Shown here: piece after piece, positions 26,201 through 35,348 of the stretch
Layout of the letters: the number at the start of each line of letters is the position of its first letter
Position numbering within the stretch: position 1 is the stretch's first letter
Assembly: GCA_963845485.1 (NCBI GenBank)
Contig: CAWJSI010000002.1
Span: forward strand, 10,336 to 74,335
Reading direction: 5' to 3'
From: Bog-756 sp963845485
Lineage (GTDB): Bacteria; Actinomycetota; Acidimicrobiia; Acidimicrobiales; RAAP-2
DNA: 64,000 nt
Notes under the pieces: generated by a model
What the model was told of the DNA's origin: nothing
The model's database searches: none
The model's input: the letters and a program-made list of their open reading frames with translations, nothing else
Position numbers and translations under genes: made by a program

Positions 26201-27261
26201 ACGGGCTGACCGTCGACGACCTCCACAAGTCCTTCGGAAGCCAGTCGGTGCTCACCGGCGTCCACCTCGACGTGCCCGAGGGATCCCTCACCGCCGTGCT
26301 CGGCCCGTCGGGCAGCGGCAAGACCACCATGTTGCGGGTGGTGGCCGGCTTCGAGCGGGCCGACCGCGGCACGGTGACCCTGGCCGGCCGGGTGGTGGAG
26401 GACGCCCACCACTCCCTGCCCCCCGAGCAGCGGGGCATCGGCTACGTGCCCCAGGACGGTTCGCTCTTTCCCCATCTGACCGTGGCGGCCAACGTGGCCT
26501 TCGGGGTCCGCCGGTCCAGCCGCAAGGCGCTCGGGTCCAACACCGACGAGCTGCTGGCCATGGTGGGACTGGCCGGATTGGGCCATCGCTACCCCCACCA
26601 GCTGTCCGGCGGCCAGCAACAACGCGTGGCGCTGGCCCGGGCCCTGGCCATCCGGCCGGCCCTCGTCCTGTTGGACGAGCCCTTCTCGTCCCTCGACGCC
26701 GGACTGCGGGCCAGCGTGCGCAGCGACGTCCAAGACGTCCTCCGCTCGGGGGGTATCACCGCCGTGCTGGTCACCCACGACCAGGACGAGGCCCTGTCGG
26801 TGGCCGACCAGGTGGCCGTGATCCGGGACGGCACCATCGGTCAGTGCGGAACGCCCCAGGAGCTCTACGACCATCCCATCGACCCGGCCATGGCCCGGTT
26901 CCTCGGAGACGCCAACCTGGTGGCGGCCACGGTGGACGGCGACCGGGTGGCCACCCCCTTCGGCCCCCTGGCCCTGCGACGCGACTCTCATCCTCGGGCG
27001 TACTCGGGTCCGGCGGTGGCCCTCGTCCGACCCGAGCAGCTGATCCTGTCCACGGCCATGCACGGGGAGGGGATCCGCGCCCGGGTACTGCGCACCGAGT
27101 TCCACGGCCACGACACCGTGATCACCGTCGACCCCTCGACCCTGGCCGATCGGGCGCCGATCACCGTGCGGGCCGAGGGCGACCTCGTGGTGGCCAACGG
27201 GACCGAGGTCGAGATCACCGCCACCGGGTCGGCGGTGGCCTGGCCGGCACGGGTGGGCTGA
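26197..27261 (+). CDS. Iron(III) ABC transporter ATPase (FbpC-like)
   Basis: 354 residues. Walker A GPSGSGKTT, Q-loop VPQDGSLFPHLT, signature LSGGQQQRVALA, Walker B LVLLDEPFSSLD, H-loop VTHDQDEA, then a C-terminal TOBE-like domain (VALVRPEQLILS). It completes the importer. The GTG start lies inside the permease stop (GTGA), so the long fused frame beginning at 24769 is false. Regulation should follow the iron box at 23342. Confidence 0.92.
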   Translation: MNGLTVDDLHKSFGSQSVLTGVHLDVPEGSLTAVLGPSGSGKTTMLRVVAGFERADRGTVTLAGRVVEDAHHSLPPEQRGIGYVPQDGSLFPHLTVAANVAFGVRRSSRKALGSNTDELLAMVGLAGLGHRYPHQLSGGQQQRVALARALAIRPALVLLDEPFSSLDAGLRASVRSDVQDVLRSGGITAVLVTHDQDEALSVADQVAVIRDGTIGQCGTPQELYDHPIDPAMARFLGDANLVAATVDGDRVATPFGPLALRRDSHPRAYSGPAVALVRPEQLILSTAMHGEGIRARVLRTEFHGHDTVITVDPSTLADRAPITVRAEGDLVVANGTEVEITATGSAVAWPARVG

Positions 27262-27315
27262 ACCGACCGGCTGGCCCTCGGGGAGAGCGACTCGCCGACT
27301 CGGGTCGGCGGTTCA
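27259..27315. terminator. Convergent terminator-like inverted repeat
   Basis: TGAACCGACC at the ATPase stop pairs with GGTCGGCGGTTCA at the end of the convergent hotdog gene, with a three-base bulge. It could stop transcription from both sides; no U-tract. Confidence 0.35.
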
Positions 27316-28167
27316 GACGGCCAGCACGACGACCGAGCCCAGGGACACCAGCCGGTCGTCGGCCCCGAGGTCGTGGACGGCCACCCGGACGAGCATCCGC
27401 CCCGCCGGGCCGCCCACCACTCGGCACCGGGCCTCGACCGGGCCGACCCGGACCGGGCGGAGGTAGTGGAGCACGGTGTCGGCGGCGGCCACTCCGTTCG
27501 GCGTCGACTGGCCCGACGCCGACGCCGCGGCGCGACAGGCGGCCACGTCGACCAGCACCGCCATGGCGCCCCCGTGGAGGATTCCCCAGGGGTTGCGGAG
27601 ATGGTCGGCCAGCTGGAGGCGGGTGGTCGACCCGACTCCGGGCTCGATGTGGAAGAACTCCTCGGGTCGCGGGCTCTCGGCCATGGGTGGGGGCATGGGC
27701 ACGACCGCCGGACGAGTGAAGTTGAGCGTCATGTCGGCCGCCGGGTCGAGCACGGCAAAGGTGGCCGTCGACGCCGCCACCAAGACGTCGGAGCGACCCT
27801 CGTCCACCACCCGGAGGCCGGCCACGACCGAGTTCCGGCCCCGACGGAGGACCGTGCCGTGGACGCGGAGCGGTCCGGTGTGGTCGAGCCGGGTCACCGT
27901 GGCCATGAGGTTGGTGGTCACGATCCAGCGGGGCAGGACCGAGAGGCCGGCGAGGAAGCCGCCCACCGAGTCGAGGTTGGTGAGCAGGGCGCCGGTGCGC
28001 ATGCCTCCCCCCGCACCGCGGTGGTGGTCGTCGAGGGGCATGCGGCCGCCGAACTCGGAGAACCCCTCCACGCCGTCGTCGGGAGGGATCTCCCAGCGTT
28101 CCAGGCGGAAGTACTCGTTCATGTAGTGGCGGAGATCGACCGGCCGCTGCGGGGTGAATCCGCTCAC
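27313..28167 (-). CDS. Double-hotdog acyl-CoA thioesterase-like protein
   Basis: 284 residues with two hotdog folds. The second has NPWGILHGGAMAVLVDVAA, the PaaI-type catalytic helix; the first has RTGALLTNLDSVGGFLAGL. Such proteins hydrolyse acyl-CoA esters. It is the last gene of a three-gene operon; its GTG start forms a GTGA overlap with a paralogue upstream. Substrate unknown. Confidence 0.82.
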   Translation of the reverse strand: MSGFTPQRPVDLRHYMNEYFRLERWEIPPDDGVEGFSEFGGRMPLDDHHRGAGGGMRTGALLTNLDSVGGFLAGLSVLPRWIVTTNLMATVTRLDHTGPLRVHGTVLRRGRNSVVAGLRVVDEGRSDVLVAASTATFAVLDPAADMTLNFTRPAVVPMPPPMAESPRPEEFFHIEPGVGSTTRLQLADHLRNPWGILHGGAMAVLVDVAACRAAASASGQSTPNGVAAADTVLHYLRPVRVGPVEARCRVVGGPAGRMLVRVAVHDLGADDRLVSLGSVVVLAV

Positions 28168-29072
28168 CGCGCCACCGCCCGGTCCGCCGGGGCGAACTCC
28201 TCCACCGGGACGGCACGGGCGTTGATCACCGTGGTCAGCCGGTCCTCGGCCCCCGCGTCCACCAGCTCGACCACCGCGCTGGCCGCCCGGGCCCTCCCCG
28301 CGCCCCCCACTGCTCCCCCGTCGAGCACTGTCGCCCCGGTGACGATGGGCCCCACCCGCCCGAGGGTCAGGTAGGCCACCTGCAGATCGGTGACCACCAC
28401 GCCGCCCGACCCGAGCCCGGTGGCCGCACCCAGCGCCTCGGTGGCCGCCACATCGCCGAGGAGGGCCATGGCCCCGCCCTGGACGGCCTGGATCGAATTG
28501 TGGACGTAGGGGTGGACCGGCAGGGACACCCTCCCAGCAGCGGGATCCAGAACCGAGATGCCCAAGGTCTCGAGTAGGGACCGTCGCAGCCCGATGCCGT
28601 CCCCGATGGACATCGTCGTCGGCAGGTCGAACGGGAGGTCCTGGTCCATGGTCCGGTTGCCCCCCGGGAGCACGGCGAACGTCGTCGTGCTCCAGGCCAC
28701 GGGATCAGCGTCGGACAGCTCGGCGCCGTGCTCGTCCACGTTGACCACCAGGGCCTCGAGGACCATGGTCGTCCGCCCGCGTCGCACCAGCTCGATGCGG
28801 GCCTCGATGAACGGTCCGAGGGCGGGGCGGACCAGTTGGACCGTCATGTCGGCCGTGGCCATCCAGTCCGGTCGCAGGATCCGTACGCCGAGCAGTCCAC
28901 CGACCACGTCGACCAGCGTGGCCACCACGCCGACCCGGACGCCGCCGTCGGCCCCAGCCACGTGTGGGCTGACCCGGGTACGGCCTTTGGCGCTGGTGTC
29001 GGACAGGATCTCGGAGACGAAGCCGAGGTCACCGAGGAAGTGGGTCGCGGGCGGGTAGCCCCCGACGACCAC
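28164..29072 (-). CDS. Double-hotdog thioesterase-like paralogue
   Basis: 302 residues, the same double-hotdog build. The first half has VRVGVVATLVDVVGGLLG, the second HNSIQAVQGGAMALLGDVAA. In the second hotdog the His of the HGG motif is replaced by Gln (VQGG), so the two paralogues may complement each other or form a heteromer (inference). The GTG start directly follows the TGA of the SDR gene. Confidence 0.78.
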   Translation of the reverse strand: MVVGGYPPATHFLGDLGFVSEILSDTSAKGRTRVSPHVAGADGGVRVGVVATLVDVVGGLLGVRILRPDWMATADMTVQLVRPALGPFIEARIELVRRGRTTMVLEALVVNVDEHGAELSDADPVAWSTTTFAVLPGGNRTMDQDLPFDLPTTMSIGDGIGLRRSLLETLGISVLDPAAGRVSLPVHPYVHNSIQAVQGGAMALLGDVAATEALGAATGLGSGGVVVTDLQVAYLTLGRVGPIVTGATVLDGGAVGGAGRARAASAVVELVDAGAEDRLTTVINARAVPVEEFAPADRAVAR

Positions 29073-29834
29073 TCAGCGTTCCTGCTCGGTGGGTCGGATC
29101 AGGACCTCGTTGACGGTGACATGGCGGGGCCGGGTGACGGTGAAGACGATGGCTTCGGCGATGTCCTCGGCGGCCATGATCTCGGTCTGGCCGAAGGTGG
29201 ACGAGATGTTCTTCAGCACCTCGGGCCGGTTGTGGCCGGCCAGCTCGGTCCTCGTGGCCCCGGGCTCGATGAGGCTCACCCGTACGTGGCGGGTGGTCAC
29301 CTCCTGGCGGAGGGATTCGGAGAAGGCCCCGACCCCGAACTTGGTGGCGTTGTAGACCCCGCTCCCCACCCGGGCGGCCCGCCCGGCCACCGAGCTCACA
29401 TTGACCACGTCGGCCACCCGACGGGGCTCCTGTTCGGCCGCGGCCAACAGGTGCGGGAGGGCGGCATGGGTGGTGTAGAGGAGGCCCAGCACGTTGAGCT
29501 CGACCATCCGTCGCCACTCCTCGACCGGTGCGTCCACGATGGGGCCGAGGAGCATGACCCCGGCGTTGTTGATCACCGTGTCGAGCCGACCGAACTCGGT
29601 CACGGTGGCCTCCACCATGGCCCGGGCCGCCGCCTCGTCGGTGATGTCGGTCTCGATGACCAGGACGTCGGTGTCGTTGCCGATCCGCTCGACGACCAGT
29701 TCGAGCCGGTCGCGGCGTCGGGCGGCGATGGCCACCTTGGCGCCCTCTGCGGCCAGGGCGACCGCCGTGGCCTCACCGATGCCACTGGAGGCCCCGGTCA
29801 CCAGGGCCACTGTTCCTTCGAGACGACGCGCCAT
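29073..29834 (-). CDS. SDR family oxidoreductase
   Basis: 253 residues. Cofactor motif TGASSGIGEAT, INNAGVM, and catalytic Ser in NVSSVAGR with Tyr/Lys in VYNATKFGVGAF. First gene of the operon with two hotdog proteins, suggesting joint processing of a hydroxyacyl- or ketoacyl-CoA (inference). GGGGAAG precedes the ATG; TACACT at 29865-29870 could be its -10. Confidence 0.87.
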   Translation of the reverse strand: MARRLEGTVALVTGASSGIGEATAVALAAEGAKVAIAARRRDRLELVVERIGNDTDVLVIETDITDEAAARAMVEATVTEFGRLDTVINNAGVMLLGPIVDAPVEEWRRMVELNVLGLLYTTHAALPHLLAAAEQEPRRVADVVNVSSVAGRAARVGSGVYNATKFGVGAFSESLRQEVTTRHVRVSLIEPGATRTELAGHNRPEVLKNISSTFGQTEIMAAEDIAEAIVFTVTRPRHVTVNEVLIRPTEQER

Positions 29835-29995
29835 GACTTCCCCGTTCTGCTCAGCGATGGCCGCAGTGTACCGACGGGTTCACGAGACCGACCAGCAGGG
29901 GGCGGGACGTGGCCGGCCACGCGGGCGCAGGGGCCGGCGAGTGGGTGAAACGGGTTGGGGTGCCGGGAGCAGGCCGGAGCCCGTGGGCGGACCGA

Positions 29996-30277
29996 TCAGG
30001 CCGCGGTCTGGCGATCCGACTTCCGGGGCTGGCCCTGTCCGCTGGCCGTCTGCTTGCGGGGCGAGCTCCGGCGGGTCCGGCGGCGCTGCCGCGTGGAGGT
30101 GTCGTAGGGACGCTGGGTGGACGCCGGGCTCTCGTGGAGGGCGCACCACTCGGTGCTGTTGTACCGGGACAGCTTGACGGTGCAGTCGTCGGCGATGCAC
30201 ACCCTGCCCGTGGCGAACACCTCGGGGGGCGTGCTCCCGGCCAGTCCGTCGGCCAGATATGAGCTGTCCTCTGCCAT
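29996..30277 (-). CDS. Small Cys/His protein with basic tail
   Basis: 93 residues from ATG 30277. The core VCIADDCTVKLSRYNSTEWCALH has three cysteines and a histidine spaced like a small zinc-binding knuckle and resembles short actinobacterial proteins with a C..LSRYN..C..H motif. The last 35 residues are Arg/Ser/Gln-rich and basic. DNA or RNA binding is possible. The start is uncertain; an ATG at 30292 is in frame. Confidence 0.6.
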   Translation of the reverse strand: MAEDSSYLADGLAGSTPPEVFATGRVCIADDCTVKLSRYNSTEWCALHESPASTQRPYDTSTRQRRRTRRSSPRKQTASGQGQPRKSDRQTAA

Positions 30278-30440
30278 TCGCCTATCCACCATGGCGGTCG
30301 TACCTCGCTTGTCGTCGGGACATCAGCTACGAGTTACTTCGGCAGGTGGGGGCGGGAACTGTAACGGCACGGGCGGGCGGCACGGGGCCGCCAGGGGCGG
30401 CCTCAGGCGTGGCGCCCCACGTTGGTAGCGTCCCTGTTCG

Positions 30441-32078
30441 ATGCCCCTCCCCGACCTGTCCCACCCGTGGTGGAAGACGGCGGTCTTCTACCAGATCTAC
30501 CCCCGATCCTTTGCCGACTCGAACGGGGACGGGATCGGCGATCTGGGGGGTATCCGTGCCCACCTGGCCGACCTGGCCTGGCTGGGGGTCGACGCCCTGT
30601 GGATCTCCCCGTTCTTCCGGTCGCCCATGGCCGACTTCGGCTACGACGTGAGCGACTACTGCGACGTGGACCCCCTCTTCGGCACCCTCGAGGAGTTCGA
30701 TCTCCTGATGGACGAAGCCCACGCCTTGGGCCTCAAGGTGATCATCGACTGGGTGCCCAACCACACCTCGGACCAGCACCCCTGGTTCCTCGACTCGGCG
30801 AGCGGTCCGGGGAGCGACCACCGGGACTTCTACGTGTGGCGCGACGCCAACCCCGACGGCACCCCGCCCAACAACTGGGTCTCGTCGTTCGATCTCACCG
30901 CGCCAGCCTGGACCCTCGACGAGTCCTCGGGTCAGTGGTACCTGCACCTCTTCGAGGCGGCCCAACCCGATCTCAACTGGGACCACCCCGCGGTCGAAGC
31001 GGCCATGCACGACGTCCTCCGGTTCTGGCTGGACCGGGGCGTCGACGGCGTGCGGGCCGATGTCATCCACTGCATCGGCAAGGACCCCGATCTGCCCGAC
31101 GAGCCCCCCGAGGTGGCCGGCATCCCCCACAGCGCGCTCAACGACGTGCCCGTGACCCACGAGCGGCTGAGGGCGATCCGGTCCCTCATCGACGGCTACC
31201 CCGGGAACCGGGTCATCGTGGGTGAGGTCTACCTGCTGTCCACCCAGGCGGTGGCCTCCTACTACGGCCAGAACGACGAACTGCACCTGGCCTTCAACTT
31301 CCCGCCCTTGTTCGCACCGTGGCGACAGGACGCCTGGGCCCGGTGCATCGACGAGGCCATGGCCGCCCTCGAGCCCCGGAACGCCTGGCCGACCTGGGTA
31401 CTGTCCAACCACGACAACCCCCGCCACCGGACCCGGTACGACCGGGCCGGTGCCCGCCATGGCGAGGACGCGGCCAGCACCGAGGCACGCAGCGAGGCAC
31501 GGGCCCGGACCGCCGCCGTGCTGCTGTTGACCTTGCGAGGCACCCCGTTCCTCTACCAGGGCGAGGAGCTGGGCCTCCTGGACGGGATCATCCCACCCGA
31601 CCGGCAGGTGGATCCCGGCGGACGGGACGGGTGCCGCTCGCCGGTGCCCTGGGACGGGTCGGCCGATCACGGCTGGCCCACCGCGGGCGGTGCCGAGGTC
31701 TGGCTACCATTCCCGCCCGGGTCGGACCGGCGAAACCGTGCCGATCTGGCCACGGACCCCTCATCCATCCTCCACCTCTACCGCCGCCTCCTGGCGCTCC
31801 GCCACGACGCCACCGCTTTGCGGCTTGGTGACCAGGAGCTCGTCGACCTGGCCGAGGGCGTGCTGGCCTACGAGCGCCGGTGGGGCGACGAGTCCTATCT
31901 GGTGGCACTCAACCTCGGCCCCGAGGCCACGCCCCTGTCCGGACCGGACCGGTCACGCCTCGCGGACAGGACCGTGGTGCTGTCGAGCGATGGCGCGGGC
32001 GAGGGTGGCACCAGGCCGACGAGCATCGCTGGCGACCAGGCGTTGGTCCTGGGCCCGACGACGGCCGGCCGGCGCTGA
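30441..32078 (+). CDS. GH13 alpha-glucosidase
   Basis: 545 residues. A GH13 (beta/alpha)8 barrel with the conserved regions VIIDWVPNHTSD, DGVRADVIH (nucleophile Asp207), GEVY (acid/base Glu262) and SNHDN (Asp325), and a beta-rich C-terminal domain. The short loop after YQIYPRSFADSNGDG fits alpha-glucosidase or oligo-1,6-glucosidase rather than amylase. No signal peptide, so cytosolic, probably hydrolysing maltose-like or trehalose-derived sugars. TAGCGT lies nine bases before the ATG. Confidence 0.92.
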   Translation: MPLPDLSHPWWKTAVFYQIYPRSFADSNGDGIGDLGGIRAHLADLAWLGVDALWISPFFRSPMADFGYDVSDYCDVDPLFGTLEEFDLLMDEAHALGLKVIIDWVPNHTSDQHPWFLDSASGPGSDHRDFYVWRDANPDGTPPNNWVSSFDLTAPAWTLDESSGQWYLHLFEAAQPDLNWDHPAVEAAMHDVLRFWLDRGVDGVRADVIHCIGKDPDLPDEPPEVAGIPHSALNDVPVTHERLRAIRSLIDGYPGNRVIVGEVYLLSTQAVASYYGQNDELHLAFNFPPLFAPWRQDAWARCIDEAMAALEPRNAWPTWVLSNHDNPRHRTRYDRAGARHGEDAASTEARSEARARTAAVLLLTLRGTPFLYQGEELGLLDGIIPPDRQVDPGGRDGCRSPVPWDGSADHGWPTAGGAEVWLPFPPGSDRRNRADLATDPSSILHLYRRLLALRHDATALRLGDQELVDLAEGVLAYERRWGDESYLVALNLGPEATPLSGPDRSRLADRTVVLSSDGAGEGGTRPTSIAGDQALVLGPTTAGRR

Positions 32079-32079
32079 G

Positions 32080-32325
32080 CTACAGCCAGGTCTCGCGCCA
32101 GAAGTCGGCCGCGCCCTCGTCACCGAGCGACATGGAGTGGCCGGATTCGTGCCCGCTGCGCCTGATGCAGCACACGAGCGTCCCGATCCACGGTCCCCGG
32201 TCGATGCAGTGCACCGCACCACAGCGGCTCCACTGCGGCGCAGTGGGCAACTCCAGGTCGTCGAGATCGAAGTCGGCGTCGGACCATTCGCTGAACCTGT
32301 GCACATGAAACGGGTCGATCGTCAA
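32080..32325 (-). CDS. Small hypothetical protein
   Basis: 81 residues from a TTG at 32325 with AGGAAAG just upstream. Acidic N-terminus, then CGAVHCIDRGPWIGTLVCC with several Cys, and a GDEGAADFWRETWL tail. No family recognised. It converges tail to tail with the glucosidase (stops one base apart), and codon use looks genuine. Confidence 0.5.
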   Translation of the reverse strand: MTIDPFHVHRFSEWSDADFDLDDLELPTAPQWSRCGAVHCIDRGPWIGTLVCCIRRSGHESGHSMSLGDEGAADFWRETWL

Positions 32326-32765
32326 AGTCTTTCCTGCCCCTTATGTTTCGTAACCCTCTTCTCATGATCGGAATGGTTGTGCCTGAGCTGTAGTGCGAAT
32401 TGCGGGAACCACCGGGTCGGGCTCACGGCGGGCGACACCGGTGGTGGGGTCCCCCCGTACCCGCCGGCCAGGGGTCATCATGGGCCGGGTGGAAGGGTCG
32501 TCACCGAGGGAGCAGGTCACCGGTCCGGTGAGCCCGTGACCCGGCCCCGTCACCGCCCCGGCAGGGGCGTCAAGGCCCGCTCCGCCCCAATGACCGACCG
32601 GATGGCCCACGCTGCCCCCCGCCCGGGCCTTCCTCTGTCGTCACCTGGAGTGTTCATACTCTCATCGTCGCGATCGGACCATCGTCAGGCTTAAACCGCA
32701 GCTGACAAGCGAGAACATTCCAACGGAACTTGGTGGATATGTTCAAATTTCTAACAAAGCGGCGC
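32326..32765. other. Intergenic region upstream of XRE gene
   Basis: About 440 bases without a convincing gene. The last 120 bases are clearly AT-richer and contain GAACAT (32712-32717) and ATGTTC (32739-32744) as separated inverted arms, a possible site for the XRE regulator. Confidence 0.35.
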
Positions 32766-32771
32766 TACGCT
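32766..32771 (+). promoter_or_regulatory. -10 element (TACGCT)
   Basis: TACGCT six bases before ATG 32778, at the end of an AT-rich patch. Confidence 0.5.
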
Positions 32772-32777
32772 AGGCGT

Positions 32778-33806
32778 ATGAACGGTGAACCGACCAAAGG
32801 CATCGAGGACATCGTGCGCCGCAATGTGGCCGCACTCCGGTCCAAGGCCAACCTGACCCAACAGGCCCTGGCCGACGAGATGCTCCTCCGGGGCATCGCC
32901 TGGACCCGGGAGACGGTGGCCCAGGTCGAGACGACCAACCGACGGCTGGGGTTCACCGAGGCCATCGTGGTGGCGGCGTGCCTCGACGTCCCCGTGGCCC
33001 GCCTGACGGCCACCGGGGCGCCGTCGGTGGCCGTGGGCGAGAGCGAGTGGAGTGCGGCCTACCTGGGAGCGGCCATCGCCGGCACGACCGGGGACATCTT
33101 CCCGCCCGAGAGTTACGCCTCACCCGCCTCGGAGTCGTCCGGGTCGCCGGCCTCGTCCCCGGGTCCGATGGCCACCGAGCTGGTCGGCTCCCCCGCCCGC
33201 ACCAGCCCCCCCGGGGAAGTGCCCGACCGTCGCCGGGCCGACCGCCGGGTGGGCGATCCCGAGGAACGTGAGCCGAGGGGCCGCCGTAGTACTGATGTCC
33301 CGGCTGCCACCCCCCAGAAGACGGCCGAGCGCATCGAGCGCCGGCTCCGACTGCGGGTCACCGCCGGCGACGTGGACGCCACCGCCCAGCGGCTCTGGTC
33401 CCGCAGCCTCGAGGCCGAACGGGAACGCCGGGTGACCGACCGGGTGGCCCTCACCGGGGGCTCGCTCAAAACCATCCGGGGCCACGTCTCGCGCGATCTG
33501 GACCGCGAGATCGCCCACGAGATGGAACAGGACCCGGGCCGGGCCCGGCCCGCCGTGCCCCCGTCGAGCGAGATGGGCCCCGACGAGGTGACGTGGGAGG
33601 CCACCCGACTCAACATCGTGCTCGCCAACAAGGGCTACAACGACAGCGACGTCACCCGGTGGTGGAACTTCACCCGTCACCGGGAGCTCGGGGACCAGAC
33701 CATCGCCGAGGCGTGGAAAGACGGTGAGTACGGTGCGGTCAGGCGGCTGGTGGAGTCGCTGCCCGACAAGCACGGCGTCACCAACGGCTTCTACGTCGAC
33801 GAGTAA
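32778..33806 (+). CDS. XRE-type regulator with novel C-terminal domain
   Basis: 342 residues. Residues 8-75 form a Cro/CI helix-turn-helix (VRRNVAALRSKANLTQQALADEM...TRETVAQVETTNRRLGF). A long Pro/Ser/Arg-rich linker follows, then two conserved-looking blocks: a helical region at 175-255 (AERIERRLRLRVTAGDVDATAQ) and a terminal domain (WEATRLNIVLANKGYND..VTRWWNFTRHRELG) I do not recognise. The leaderless ATG at 32778 is preferred to the GTG at 32730. The next gene, an aminotransferase, starts 71 bases later and may be a target. Confidence 0.75.
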   Translation: MNGEPTKGIEDIVRRNVAALRSKANLTQQALADEMLLRGIAWTRETVAQVETTNRRLGFTEAIVVAACLDVPVARLTATGAPSVAVGESEWSAAYLGAAIAGTTGDIFPPESYASPASESSGSPASSPGPMATELVGSPARTSPPGEVPDRRRADRRVGDPEEREPRGRRSTDVPAATPQKTAERIERRLRLRVTAGDVDATAQRLWSRSLEAERERRVTDRVALTGGSLKTIRGHVSRDLDREIAHEMEQDPGRARPAVPPSSEMGPDEVTWEATRLNIVLANKGYNDSDVTRWWNFTRHRELGDQTIAEAWKDGEYGAVRRLVESLPDKHGVTNGFYVDE

Positions 33807-33877
33807 GTCCCCCGGGTAGCCGACACAGCCCCCGGTGCCTGGGCGCCCGCCCAGCCACCCACCCGCGAAAGGACCTG

Positions 33878-35236
33878 ATGGACCGGAGCCGACTGGCGTC
33901 GTTGCTCGACGAGGAGCGCCAACTGCACCACTCCAGAAACCCGCGGTCCTACCAACAGTTCGCCGGGGCCCACCACCTCTTCACCGGGGTGCCCATGACC
34001 TGGATGGCCACCTGGGCGGGTGGATTCCCCCTGGCCCTCGACCGAGCCGACGGGGCACGGGTGACCGACATCGACGGTCACACCTATGTGGACTTCGCCC
34101 TCGGTGACACCGGTGCCATGGCCGGCCACTCCCCCCGTCCCGTGGTCGAAGCAGTGCGGCGGCGCATCGAGACGCTGGGAGGGATCACCGCCATGCTCCC
34201 GAGCGAGGACGCCGAGTGGGTGGCGGCCGAGCTCAGCCGCCGATTCGGGATGACCCAGTGGTCGTTCGCCCTGAGCGCCACGGACGCCAACCGGTGGGCC
34301 CTGCGCCTGGCCCGGCTGGCCACCGGGCGCGCCCAGGTGGCTGTCTTCTCCTACTGCTATCACGGGAGTGTCGACGAGACCTTCGTGGTGCTCGCACCGG
34401 ACGGCACCACCGTCTCCCGGCCCGGCAACGTGGCCCCGGCCGTCGATCCCGCCGTGACCACGGTGGCGGTGGAGTTCAACGACCTCGACGCCCTGGCCCG
34501 GGTCCTGCGCACGGGGCGCATCGCCGCGGTGCTGTGTGAGCCCGCCCTCACCAACATCGGTATCGTCCTGCCCCAAGCGGGCTTCCACGCCGGGCTCCGG
34601 GACCTCTGCGACGAGACCGGCACGCTGCTGATGATCGATGAGACCCACACCTTCTCGGCCGGTCCCGGCGGTGCCACCAGGGCCTGGGGTCTCCGCCCGG
34701 ACATCGTCACCATCGGCAAGGCCATCGCCGGAGGGATCCCCATCGGCGCCTTCGGTCTCAGTGAGCAGCTGGCCCAGGGGCTGCTGGCCCGAATCGGCGA
34801 CGACGGCGCCGACATCGTCGACGTGGGTGGCGTGGGCGGGACCCTCGCCGGCAACGCCCTCAGCACGGCGGCAGCCCGGGCCACCCTCGAGCACGTGTTG
34901 ACCGCCGAAGCCTTCGACACCATGTCGGAGCTGTCCCGGCACCTGGCCGACCAGATGGAAGAGGCCATCGCCTCCCACGGCTTGGACTGGTCGGTGTCGC
35001 GGCTCGGCGCACGCTCCGAGTACCGGTTCTGCTCTCCGGCCCCCGTGAACGGCACCGAGTCGGCGCGGTCCGAGGACGTCGAGTTGAACGAGTTCCTCCA
35101 CCTCTACCTGTCCAACCGGGGCGTGCTGATCACCCCGTTCCACAACATGGTCCTGACGTGCCCCGACACCACGATGGCCGACGTCGTCCGGCACGGCGAG
35201 CTCTTCGCCGCCGCGCTGGGCGCCCTCGTCGGATGA
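33878..35236 (+). CDS. Class III PLP aminotransferase, GSA-aminomutase-like
   Basis: 452 residues. PLP-binding Lys281 in VTIGKAIAGGIP and the cofactor Asp254 in LMIDETHT. The N-terminal FTGVPMTWMATWAGG and DFALGDTGAMAGHS resemble glutamate-1-semialdehyde 2,1-aminomutase-like aminotransferases, but haem-pathway neighbours are missing, so it is more likely a secondary-metabolism or catabolic transaminase. Substrate unknown. AAAGGA precedes the ATG. Confidence 0.86.
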   Translation: MDRSRLASLLDEERQLHHSRNPRSYQQFAGAHHLFTGVPMTWMATWAGGFPLALDRADGARVTDIDGHTYVDFALGDTGAMAGHSPRPVVEAVRRRIETLGGITAMLPSEDAEWVAAELSRRFGMTQWSFALSATDANRWALRLARLATGRAQVAVFSYCYHGSVDETFVVLAPDGTTVSRPGNVAPAVDPAVTTVAVEFNDLDALARVLRTGRIAAVLCEPALTNIGIVLPQAGFHAGLRDLCDETGTLLMIDETHTFSAGPGGATRAWGLRPDIVTIGKAIAGGIPIGAFGLSEQLAQGLLARIGDDGADIVDVGGVGGTLAGNALSTAAARATLEHVLTAEAFDTMSELSRHLADQMEEAIASHGLDWSVSRLGARSEYRFCSPAPVNGTESARSEDVELNEFLHLYLSNRGVLITPFHNMVLTCPDTTMADVVRHGELFAAALGALVG

Positions 35237-35348
35237 CCCACGGGGTTCGCTAACCTCGGCCCCACTCAGGGACAGGGCCGGGCGTTCGACCCCCACGACT
35301 CCCCTCTCGAAGGCCCCGAGCAGCGGACGCGGGAGGGCGAGGAGGGCG

